This document shows, piece by piece, positions 15,783 to 23,081 of a stretch of 24,426 nt of DNA. Source of the DNA: CAXXOK01 sp035399245. Its GTDB lineage: Bacteria > Bacillota > Clostridia > Christensenellales > Aristaeellaceae. The notes beneath the pieces are model-generated. The model was not told the origin of the DNA and did not search any database. It saw nothing but the letters and a program-made list of their open reading frames with translations. The position numbers and the translations under genes were made by a program. Location of the stretch: NCBI GenBank assembly GCA_035399245.1, contig DAOPIR010000019.1:1-24426 (forward strand). Reading direction: 5' to 3'. How positions within the stretch are numbered: the first letter of the stretch is position 1; each line of letters starts with the position of its first letter.

Positions 15783-17611
15783 GGCTCGGCCTCCCATGCT
15801 ACGTACACTTCGGCCTCGTCGGCGCGAATCCAGTAAAATCCGTTGGCGATTTTGAACAGCTCGCCGCCGGTGACCGCCGCCGGCGTCCTGCGCGTGCGCA
15901 GGGCAATCCAAGCCGTGTCGTAAAACGGCGTCAGCGTCAGCGTCATACCGGTATCGGTGGTCTGGCGGCTGATTTGCAGCCGGTCGTAGCGCTGCACGGC
16001 CGCCGCGCCCTCCGACGCGGTTAAAAACCGCAGCTGCGGATACATGTCGATGATCTCTTGAAGCCGCGCCTGAAAGGTGCTGTACATCGTGGCCCAGCCG
16101 ATGGTTGCGCCGCGCTCCGCGTCCAGAATATCGTCGGGGTGGATAAAGTGGGAAAACACACCGTGCAGCACCAGCTCCTGCGCGGCCACAAACAGCATGT
16201 AGTCGTCCATATCAAAGCCCGAGGAGATACGCGGCACGTCGATCGCACCGTCGTCCGCCTCCTGAAACTCCTGCACCAGCGCGTCCACGCCCTCCTCGCG
16301 CAGGTACAATCCGGAGATCACGCGGATATTGGGCAGCGTTTCCAGCAGCACCTTGCGGCCGGTGTCGCTTAAGTAGTTGGACGGCGGCACGTAGGTCTGG
16401 TACGTCGCGTCGATAAACAGCGTGTTGCCGTAGCGCTGCAGCTCGGTAAGGCTCTGCGCCATCGCCAGCGAAGTCGGCCACGGCGTATAGTCCTCGCCGC
16501 TGTAGCAAAAGCCGTCCGGACACAGCGGCATGTGGTTGTAGCCGTGCAGGCCGATCTCGCCGCCGGAGTGCAGCAGCTCGGCGGTGTAGTATTTCAGCAG
16601 GCTGTCGTCCACGTTTTCGTCGGTAAACGGGCCGGTTACGTTGTCGTTGTAGGTTTCCACCAGCACGCCGGTATAGCGCACACCGTAGTCCCAGCAAAGC
16701 TGCTTCATGTCCGGCCACCAGTGATTGCGGAAAAAGCCCTGGATGTCGTAGCCGTAGTTTTTCTTCAGCTGTTCGTTAAAGCCCTCCGGCTGCGGGGCGG
16801 GAAAATCGTCGATGAAGATCATGCCCGCGTTGATGATGGGGTAGACCAGCACATCCTCCAGCGCCGACAGTGCCGACATTGCAAAGCCGCGGCCGCCCTT
16901 GTTGAACATCAGCGTGGTATTGAGCACCACAATGCGGCCCTGCCCGCTGTCGCGTTCCCACAGCAGGGGGATCTGCCGGTCGCCGCCGGATACGATGTGC
17001 ACCGTGCAGGCGCTGTCCAGCCGCACCAGCAGGGCATAGTCGGTCAGGGTGCTGTCCTCGCTGTATACCTCGTCGTCCCACAGGGGCAGCAGGTCGGTGA
17101 TATAGCGCAGGGAGGTGTAGTTCTGGTAGTCGGTATCATACTCGGTAATCCCCAGCTTGCGGTACAGGATGCGGAAAGTGCTGTCGATGGCGGGGGTCAT
17201 CATCAGCCCGAAGTGCCCGCCGGCTTCTACCCACGCAAACAGCGCGTCCACGCTGCTTTCCAGCGGCAGCAGCGACTGGCTGCAAAACAAAAACGTATCG
17301 TAGCCGGTCAGCTCCGGCAGCGTTTCCTGGCTGATATCGACGCATTGGTAAGCGAGGTGCATTTCGTTGAGCGTGTCGGTCAGCGTGGTGGCAAAGGCCA
17401 TCTCCGTTTCGCTGCCGCGGTTGCAGGCAACCAGAATATCCGCGTCGGCGTCGGCCCGGGCGTCCTGCACCGTTTCGGTGTCCAGCAGCACAATGGACGC
17501 GTCGCGTTCCTCAATGTCGATGCCGACCGATTCCAGCAGCAGCATGCCCGTGAGCACAAGCATCGCCAGGGCGGGGAACAGGAGCTTCCAAAAATACGAT
17601 CTGTCTTTCAT
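15779..17611 (-). CDS. pelA: PelA-type polysaccharide deacetylase (DUF2194)
   Basis: A 610-residue membrane-anchored extracellular protein. Residues ~9-27 are a single N-terminal membrane helix. Residues ~37-260 look like a glutamine-amidotransferase/flavodoxin-like Rossmann region. From ~263 a polysaccharide-deacetylase-type (CE4-like) domain follows, with IFIDDFPAP (Asp268, Asp269), LHGYNH (His356, His360) and SHFIHPDD (His488, His491) as metal and catalytic candidates. This corresponds to the DUF2194/PelA-deacetylase proteins of Gram-positive pel loci, which partly deacetylate the polymer. There is no hydrolase domain like that of Pseudomonas PelA. The ATG at 17611 overlaps the pelE stop as ATGA. 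I use the symbol for operon role; exact orthology is less certain than for pelF and pelG. Confidence 0.85.
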   Translation of the reverse strand: MKDRSYFWKLLFPALAMLVLTGMLLLESVGIDIEERDASIVLLDTETVQDARADADADILVACNRGSETEMAFATTLTDTLNEMHLAYQCVDISQETLPELTGYDTFLFCSQSLLPLESSVDALFAWVEAGGHFGLMMTPAIDSTFRILYRKLGITEYDTDYQNYTSLRYITDLLPLWDDEVYSEDSTLTDYALLVRLDSACTVHIVSGGDRQIPLLWERDSGQGRIVVLNTTLMFNKGGRGFAMSALSALEDVLVYPIINAGMIFIDDFPAPQPEGFNEQLKKNYGYDIQGFFRNHWWPDMKQLCWDYGVRYTGVLVETYNDNVTGPFTDENVDDSLLKYYTAELLHSGGEIGLHGYNHMPLCPDGFCYSGEDYTPWPTSLAMAQSLTELQRYGNTLFIDATYQTYVPPSNYLSDTGRKVLLETLPNIRVISGLYLREEGVDALVQEFQEADDGAIDVPRISSGFDMDDYMLFVAAQELVLHGVFSHFIHPDDILDAERGATIGWATMYSTFQARLQEIIDMYPQLRFLTASEGAAAVQRYDRLQISRQTTDTGMTLTLTPFYDTAWIALRTRRTPAAVTGGELFKIANGFYWIRADEAEVYVAWEAEP

Positions 17612-18492
17612 GCCTGCAGCCCCCTGAAAAAGCTCAGGTGCTCGCGCCCCGCGGCGGTGAAGTCCACCTTTTCTTCCTGAATGCGTTTCAGCAGCCGGCG
17701 CATGCCCTCCTGATCGCGGATCTCGGCATACACACGCATGCCCTCCAGCCATGATTTTTCATCCTTGGGGTACAGGTCGATCAGCTTGCGCACCGTGCTC
17801 TTGGCCTCCTCGGCGTCCTTAAGCGCCAGGCAGTTGCCCACCTTGATGCGCAGCAGCACAGGATCGGTTTCCAGCGCCAGCGCGTCGTCCAGCGCGCCTT
17901 TGAGCAGCAGCTGCTGGCGGCGCAGCAGCTGACCCTCCAGCAGCCCGCTTTGGCAGTAGCGGGAGAGCAGGTCGATGTACTGGTTGTGGGTCTCCAGGTC
18001 CGTTGGTTCCTTGGTCAGCCGCAGCTGCAGCTGCTGCAGTTCCAGCTGGAATTGCCGTTGGATTTCCATGATGGAGGCGGTGGCATAGTGTGCGGTTTCG
18101 GTATCGTCGTTATTGCGCGCGATCAGCAGCAAGTCCAGATAGCGCATGGGATCGGAGCGCAGAATGTTCATCATCAGGTTGCGGCGCTCGTGCGGATCGT
18201 TGATGAGCAGCGCCTCCTCCAGCGGCACGGTGATCTCCACCTTGCTGCGGGATACGATGCTGATGCGGTGCTTTTCCTCCTGGCGGGGCAGCCAGTCCGC
18301 GTCCGGCGGCGTGCGCCCCAGCGAGCGGGCCAGCGCAAAGCCCGCAAGCGGGCCGAAAATGGGCACCAGCTCAATCCAGCCGAAGTGCGCGAAATTGAAG
18401 CTGTGCCCGCGCCTGCGGATGGCAAGCAGCAGCGCGCCGCACAGCAGCTCGTGTACACACAGCGTCAGGAATACGATATCGGTATTTGTCAT
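17608..18492 (-). CDS. pelE: PelE-like membrane protein with TPR-type helices
   Basis: A 294-residue protein with two N-terminal hydrophobic segments (about residues 5-24 and 40-58), then a soluble helical region from ~85 to the end resembling TPR repeats, for example the helix pairs around 110-140, 165-200 and 215-285. This is the architecture of PelE, which binds PelD and helps assemble the inner-membrane Pel synthase. Direct sequence similarity to known PelE is not strong by eye, so the name rests on architecture and position between pelD and pelA. AGGAGG lies just upstream of the ATG, and the gap after pelD is 11 bp. Confidence 0.78.
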   Translation of the reverse strand: MTNTDIVFLTLCVHELLCGALLLAIRRRGHSFNFAHFGWIELVPIFGPLAGFALARSLGRTPPDADWLPRQEEKHRISIVSRSKVEITVPLEEALLINDPHERRNLMMNILRSDPMRYLDLLLIARNNDDTETAHYATASIMEIQRQFQLELQQLQLRLTKEPTDLETHNQYIDLLSRYCQSGLLEGQLLRRQQLLLKGALDDALALETDPVLLRIKVGNCLALKDAEEAKSTVRKLIDLYPKDEKSWLEGMRVYAEIRDQEGMRRLLKRIQEEKVDFTAAGREHLSFFRGLQA

Positions 18493-18503
18493 CGCGTGCC
18501 CTC

Positions 18504-20621
18504 CTATGACGCTACGGTGCAGCTTAAGCCCGCGGAGAGGAAGCGCTTTTCAATCTGCGGCAGGTTTTCCAGTCCGGCCTGCGGCAGCAGCACGTACAGC
18601 CGGCCGTTGTTCAGCTTGCCCGCGATATCGGTGGAACGGATGGCACGGCCGATGCGGCGGTCGTATTCCTCGATGGTCAAAATCGCGTCTTCGCTTTCCA
18701 CGCTCAGCAGCAAGTAGGTGGAAGCGCGCTTTTTGCGCATCTGGCTGTATACGCCCATGGTGGCGCGGAAGGCCTCGTCGGTGAGGATGTGAGTGTTGGG
18801 GATGTACATATCCTGTACCGAGTCGAAGTAATGCAGCGCGCGCACCATGGCCGACTGCACCAGCCCCGATACGACGCTGAACAGGTTTTGCCGGTAGAGC
18901 GTCTGCTGCTCAAAGGGCACCTCCCACAGCGCGATGATCGCGATGGTGGCATCGTCCTGCCGGATGGGCGCGCAAAAGGCCGGATACCCGGGCTCCAGCC
19001 TGGTGTTGGCAAACATCTCACCCGTGTCGTACATGGCCTTGAGAAGCGGATATTCCTTCAGGTCCATGGACTTGGGCAGGTCGCTCATCGCGCGGGAGTG
19101 CACCACCAGGCGGGCAAAGGAGGAGTTTCCGCTGCACGAATACAGCGCCACGGAGTTGTTTTGCATGATATCTTCCAGCACGTCAAGCGTGGATAAAAAC
19201 ACCTGCTCGGGCTGCAGGGTGTCCAGCTCCTGCGTGATGGCGTAGATGCGGCCATAGCTGTCGCGAAAGCGCATTACCTGCTCCTGCAGCACGCTGCGGT
19301 CGGCGTCCACCTGATTGTACATGGACTGCATCAGCTTGGCTTCCTCACTGGTCTGCTCCATTTCCTGCTCCACGGAGGCGATCTTCTCGGTGCTGCGGTC
19401 GCGGTGGTAGCCGAAAAACCCGCCGCCGAGGAGATACATAAGCAGCGGCAGCCAGTTATCCTTGTCGTACAGCAGCAGGTACAGGTCGTTGCCGTCGTGA
19501 AACCAGTTGTAGCCGTAGCCGATGCACGCGATGATGCCGGCCATGACGCCGAAGGGGCCGCCGTGCAGGCTGCCCATCAGGATGACGTAAAACAGCCAGT
19601 AATCCACAAAGCGATAGACCGCGTTGGTCTGCGAGCCCTGCAGCAGCAGCTCGGCCGCCGCGCCGAACACGATCAGCTCCACCCACGGCATCGCGCTGCC
19701 AAACAGCCGCCGCACGGTGCCGGTCAAGCGGCTGCGCAGCGTTTTGCGCGGCTGGGCGGAGGCGGCCTGGTCATAGATGTCGCCAAGCTCCGCGATCCAC
19801 CGGTGGCGGGGAATCCATCCGGCCTTGGCCCCGGCGCTGTCGCACTGCAGCACGGCGTGGGGGGACGGATGGTTCATAAACATGATTTTCAGATCCGGCA
19901 GATAGTTTTGCAGCAGGGCGGCCGTTTCGCCGTAGGTAAAGGCTTCCCCGTAGGCCAGGTGGACGACGCCGGACAGCTTGCGCTCCAGCGCCAGCGTGAT
20001 AAACAGCGCCAGATCGTCGATGTTCAAAAAATCGCAGTTGCCCTCGGGCGTGCCCTCCAGCATCATCGCCTGTCCGTTATCGCGGCACTGGCGCGCGCGG
20101 GCGAAAAACGCGTCGTCCATGCCGGGGGCGTACAGGTGGGTCACGCGGATCAGCAGGGTGTTGATGTCGCTGGGCTCAATGCAGCGCAGCACCTCCTCCG
20201 CCGCGTTGATCAGGATGCCGGTGGGCGTATCGGGCATGGGCATTTCATCCTCGCGGCCATCCTGCCCGCTGCCGAACACGCGCACGTCCGTTACCAGGAA
20301 AAAGTGCTCCACGCCGCAGCTGGTGGCCGTGTGCTGCAGCTGAAACAGCGCGTCCAGCATCGAGCCCTGTATGGAGCCGTACGCGCCCGAATCCTCGCTT
20401 TGATAGGCATAAAAGAACACAACCAGGCCGAAACGGCCCGCTTCCAATACCCGGGACGCCTCCGGATCGCGGGGCGACAGCTCGTGCACCGTTACCTTTG
20501 CGTGCGCAACGGCGGGCGGCAGGCTTTGCCCGAGAATCGACACCTGGTGTCCTTCCCGTACCAGCCTGTCTGCCATGCCCCAAATCATGGGGGAGATAAT
20601 GCCGGTCAGCAGGATTTTCAA
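18504..20621 (-). CDS. pelD: PelD c-di-GMP receptor with N-terminal SDR-like domain
   Basis: A 705-residue fusion. Residues 1-~285 form an SDR/NAD-dependent-epimerase-like domain, about 308-405 contain some four membrane helices, ~410-455 a coiled coil, ~460-600 a GAF-like domain, and ~605-705 a degenerate GGDEF domain. The c-di-GMP inhibitory-site motif RxxD is intact as Arg662-Ser-Thr-Asp665, while the position of GGDEF, nine residues on, reads NNGRL. It should therefore bind c-di-GMP but not make it, as in Pseudomonas PelD. The SDR domain has lost the usual GxxGxxG glycines (TGIISPMI at 6-13), and the Tyr-x3-Lys pair is not evident. The start codon is TTG (20619-20621), with GGGAGG 9 nt upstream and no in-frame ATG nearby. 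First gene of the operon; SDR-PelD fusions are known from Gram-positive pel operons. Confidence 0.88.
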   Translation of the reverse strand: MKILLTGIISPMIWGMADRLVREGHQVSILGQSLPPAVAHAKVTVHELSPRDPEASRVLEAGRFGLVVFFYAYQSEDSGAYGSIQGSMLDALFQLQHTATSCGVEHFFLVTDVRVFGSGQDGREDEMPMPDTPTGILINAAEEVLRCIEPSDINTLLIRVTHLYAPGMDDAFFARARQCRDNGQAMMLEGTPEGNCDFLNIDDLALFITLALERKLSGVVHLAYGEAFTYGETAALLQNYLPDLKIMFMNHPSPHAVLQCDSAGAKAGWIPRHRWIAELGDIYDQAASAQPRKTLRSRLTGTVRRLFGSAMPWVELIVFGAAAELLLQGSQTNAVYRFVDYWLFYVILMGSLHGGPFGVMAGIIACIGYGYNWFHDGNDLYLLLYDKDNWLPLLMYLLGGGFFGYHRDRSTEKIASVEQEMEQTSEEAKLMQSMYNQVDADRSVLQEQVMRFRDSYGRIYAITQELDTLQPEQVFLSTLDVLEDIMQNNSVALYSCSGNSSFARLVVHSRAMSDLPKSMDLKEYPLLKAMYDTGEMFANTRLEPGYPAFCAPIRQDDATIAIIALWEVPFEQQTLYRQNLFSVVSGLVQSAMVRALHYFDSVQDMYIPNTHILTDEAFRATMGVYSQMRKKRASTYLLLSVESEDAILTIEEYDRRIGRAIRSTDIAGKLNNGRLYVLLPQAGLENLPQIEKRFLSAGLSCTVAS

Positions 20622-20687
20622 ATTGCATATCCTCCCAATAGGGTAGTGCGGTCACAGCAGCAGACTACATGTTGTTGTATATACCTC

Positions 20688-20716
20688 ATTGTATAAAAAG
20701 CAAGAGGGCTTGTCAA
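20688..20716 (-). promoter_or_regulatory. Promoter of the pel operon
   Basis: Minus-strand TTGACA (20711-20716) and TACAAT (20688-20693) with a 17-bp spacer. Predicted start near 20681 gives a leader of about 60 nt to the TTG start of pelD. A direct repeat TTGTATA (+ strand, 20675-20681 and 20689-20695, 14 bp apart) overlaps the -10 and start site, a plausible repressor site. Confidence 0.82.
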
Positions 20717-20784
20717 CGAACTGTTTTACGTTTTTACGCTTCGCCGCGCCCCTTGGCGCCGGCAAGCAGGAGGAACGCACGCCG

Positions 20785-20813
20785 ATGCAGAATGTACCGG
20801 TAGATTTCTGCAT
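20785..20813. repeat. 8-bp inverted repeat upstream of the YitT-family gene
   Basis: ATGCAGAA (20785-20792) and TTCTGCAT (20806-20813) form a perfect inverted repeat with a 13-nt spacer, ending 17 bp before the AGGAG ribosome site. It could be an operator or a leader hairpin. The remaining intergenic DNA 20717-20841 holds a GC hairpin (GCGCC/GGCGC near 20747-20759) and no convincing + strand promoter; TTGTCA at 20710-20715 is a possible -35 but lacks a good -10. Confidence 0.45.
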
Positions 20814-20841
20814 TTGGAGTAAACCGTAAAAGGAGATCAAT

Positions 20842-21744
20842 ATGCAAAACGACCGTCCCTGCGGGGCTGAAGAATTTCGCGTGAAGCCCGTGAAAAAGCC
20901 TTCGGCTGCCGGCGAGTACGTGCTGCTCACGCTGGGTTCGCTGCTGATCGCCGTGGGTGTGTATTTCTTTAAGTTCCCCAACCATTTTTCCACCGGCGGC
21001 GTCAGCGGCCTTTCCATTATCCTCAACCGGTATTTTCCCGCGATCAGCCAGGCCACGTATATGTTTGTGATCAATCAGCTGCTGCTGGTTGTGGGGTTCC
21101 TGATTCTGGGGCGCGGCTTTGGGCTGCGCACGGCTTACTGCAGCATAGTGATGAGCGGCGCGGCGTGGATTTTGGAGGCGCTTGTACCCATGAGCGCGCC
21201 GCTGACCTCCCAGCCGCTGATGGAGCTGATTTTCGCGGTCACGCTGCCCGCCATCGGCAGCGCCATACTGTTTAATCTGGAGGCCTCCAGCGGCGGCACG
21301 GACATCGTGGCGATGATCCTGCGCAAGTTTACCTCGCTGAATATCGGCATCAGCCTGCTGATCGGCGATTTTCTGATTACCTTCATGGCGCTGATCGCCT
21401 TTGGGATGGAAACGGGCCTGTTCAGTATTCTGGGCCTGATGATCAAGGCGGTGGTGGTGGATCTGGTGCTGGAGAATATCAAGATCCACAAAAGCTTCCA
21501 GATCATTACCTCCAAGCCGGAAGCGATTGTGCGCTTTATCGTGGAGGAGCTGCACCGCGGCGCGACCGAGCTGCAGGGTGAGGGATCCTTTACCCATCAG
21601 AACAAGACCGTGATCCTGACCGTGGTCAACCGCGCGCAGGCCGTGCGGCTGCGTAACTTTGTCCGCGAGTCCGATCCCTGCAGCTTTATCCTGATCACCA
21701 ACACCGGCGAGATCATCGGCAAGGGTTTCCGCGGAACAATCTGA
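20842..21744 (+). CDS. YitT-family membrane protein (YitT_membrane + DUF2179)
   Basis: A 300-residue membrane protein of the YitT family, widespread in Bacillota and of unknown transport function. About five hydrophobic helices occupy residues ~25-212. Signature loops are STGGVSGLS (50-58) and SSGGTDIVAMIL (149-160). The cytosolic DUF2179 domain runs from ~218 to the end, finishing IGKGFRGTI, as in most members. The start has AGGAG 6 nt upstream. The gene is divergent from the pel operon, sharing a 220-bp intergenic region, and is followed 86 bp later by a hydrolase on the same strand. Confidence 0.92.
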   Translation: MQNDRPCGAEEFRVKPVKKPSAAGEYVLLTLGSLLIAVGVYFFKFPNHFSTGGVSGLSIILNRYFPAISQATYMFVINQLLLVVGFLILGRGFGLRTAYCSIVMSGAAWILEALVPMSAPLTSQPLMELIFAVTLPAIGSAILFNLEASSGGTDIVAMILRKFTSLNIGISLLIGDFLITFMALIAFGMETGLFSILGLMIKAVVVDLVLENIKIHKSFQIITSKPEAIVRFIVEELHRGATELQGEGSFTHQNKTVILTVVNRAQAVRLRNFVRESDPCSFILITNTGEIIGKGFRGTI

Positions 21745-21768
21745 CAGGAAAACTGTTTATCTGTTGTT

Positions 21769-21787
21769 TATAATCATCCCCTATACT
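21769..21787 (+). promoter_or_regulatory. Candidate -10 elements upstream of the second hydrolase
   Basis: TATAAT (21769-21774) and TATACT (21782-21787) occur in the short AT-rich gap after the YitT gene. Neither has a convincing -35 at 16-18 bp; the best, CTGACA at 21741-21746, is 22 bp from the first. Weak evidence for an independent promoter. Confidence 0.3.
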
Positions 21788-21793
21788 GATGGG

Positions 21794-21815
21794 CGGCCCG
21801 CATAAAGGCGGGCCG
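21794..21815 (+). repeat. Perfect 8-bp GC hairpin between the YitT and hydrolase genes
   Basis: CGGCCCGC and GCGGGCCG pair without mismatch around a 6-nt loop, giving a very stable stem about 9 nt before the GAGGGG ribosome site of the next gene. On + it is followed by TAAAAAT rather than a T-run, so it does not fit an intrinsic terminator well. It may affect translation of the downstream gene or mark an RNA end. Confidence 0.6.
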
Positions 21816-21830
21816 TAAAAATATGAGGGG

Positions 21831-23060
21831 ATGGTTTACTTGGCAAACTTTGGCAGCCGGAACGCGGCATGTGTGCGCTGGTATCAAAACCAGACGTATA
21901 ACTTTGAAATCCTGCGATCGCTGGGGGAGAGCACCTGCGGCGGCGCGGAGACCGGCGAGGTTCTCAGCGCCATTGACGGCGTGCGGGCGGGCGACGACGA
22001 GGCCTGGTATCAGGGCTGGAATCGCGTGGCTGCCATGTTGGAAGGCCGGGCGGAAACGCTCAGCGATCCGGTCAGCCGCGGGCACGCCCTGCTGCGCGCG
22101 TCCAACTACTACCGGACGGCGGAGTTTTTCCTCCGTCCTGCCGACGGGCGGCGGCTGCCGACGTTTGACAAAAGCGTGCAAAGCTTTTACAGCGCGCTGG
22201 ACAGCCTGGGCATTGCGTACCGGATTTTTTACACGCCCTATGCGTCCGGCCGGCTCAAGGCGGTGTACTTCCCCGGCACCCCGGGTGCGGAAAAAAAGCC
22301 GCTGATCGTTGCGCACGGCGGCTATGATTCGACGCTGGAGGAGCTGTATTTCTTAATCGCGGCGGCGGCGCTGGAACGCGGATACGCCGCGCTGATCTTC
22401 ACCGGCCCCGGGCAGGGGGAGGCCATCCGCAGATACGGACTGCAATTCACGCCCGAATGGGAAAAACCGACCGGCGCGGTGCTGGACCGGTTTATTGCGG
22501 AGTTTGGAAAACCGGCAAAGATCGTGCTGATCGGCGCCAGCATGGGCGGATACCTGGCCCCTCGCGCCGCGGCCTACGACAAGCGCATCGACGGCGTGGC
22601 CGCATTCGATATCTGCTACGATTTTCAGGAGGCGGCGCTTGGCAAGGTGCCCGCGCCGGTGCGAAAGTTGTATGACAAAGGGCATACCGGCATTGTCGAC
22701 CGGCTGCTGGGTGTGGCGATGAAGCACAGCCCGGGCGTGCGCTGGGGCGTGCATAACGCGCAGTGGACCATGGGCGCCAAGAGCCCGTCGGACCTGCTGC
22801 ATATCTTTGACCAATATAACCTGAAGGACGATGCCGCGCGCATTACCTGCGACGTGCTGATTGCCGCCGGTGAAAAAGACCATCATTTTCCGCTGCGGCA
22901 GGTGCGGGAGTTCCAGGCAGCGCTGACCAACGCCCGCAGCGTTACCACGCGCATCTTCACCCGCCGGGAGGGCGGCCACGAGCATTGCCAGATGGGTGCT
23001 GTGGCCGTGTTCCACGAAACGCTGTTTGACTGGGTGGAAAGCACGTTCAGCGGCCGATAA
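21831..23060 (+). CDS. Alpha/beta hydrolase with N-terminal helical domain (FrsA/DHPON-hydrolase-like)
   Basis: A 409-residue cytosolic alpha/beta hydrolase with a helical N-terminal part (~1-140) before the core, the layout of FrsA-like and dihydroxypseudooxynicotine-hydrolase-like proteins. In the core: HGGYDS (162-167, oxyanion hole region), GPGQGEA (192-198), nucleophile elbow GASMGG with Ser237, acid Asp350 in AGEKDHHFP, and base His383 in EGGHEH. The substrate is unknown. The start is uncertain: GAGGGG (21825-21830) touches the ATG at 21831, while an in-frame TTG at 21840 has a better 9-nt spacing and would remove three residues. Follows the YitT gene by 86 bp and converges on the SH3 gene with 21 bp between stops. 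Confidence 0.85.
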   Translation: MVYLANFGSRNAACVRWYQNQTYNFEILRSLGESTCGGAETGEVLSAIDGVRAGDDEAWYQGWNRVAAMLEGRAETLSDPVSRGHALLRASNYYRTAEFFLRPADGRRLPTFDKSVQSFYSALDSLGIAYRIFYTPYASGRLKAVYFPGTPGAEKKPLIVAHGGYDSTLEELYFLIAAAALERGYAALIFTGPGQGEAIRRYGLQFTPEWEKPTGAVLDRFIAEFGKPAKIVLIGASMGGYLAPRAAAYDKRIDGVAAFDICYDFQEAALGKVPAPVRKLYDKGHTGIVDRLLGVAMKHSPGVRWGVHNAQWTMGAKSPSDLLHIFDQYNLKDDAARITCDVLIAAGEKDHHFPLRQVREFQAALTNARSVTTRIFTRREGGHEHCQMGAVAVFHETLFDWVESTFSGR

Positions 23061-23081
23061 ACCCGCCGGCGAACCCGACCG

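Noticed and set aside
15783..15911. Longer PelF and PelA-type N-termini (ATGs at 15911 and 17752)
   Set aside because: They overlap the preceding genes deeply. The GTGA and ATGA junctions with good ribosome sites and family-typical N-termini fit 15782 and 17611 far better.
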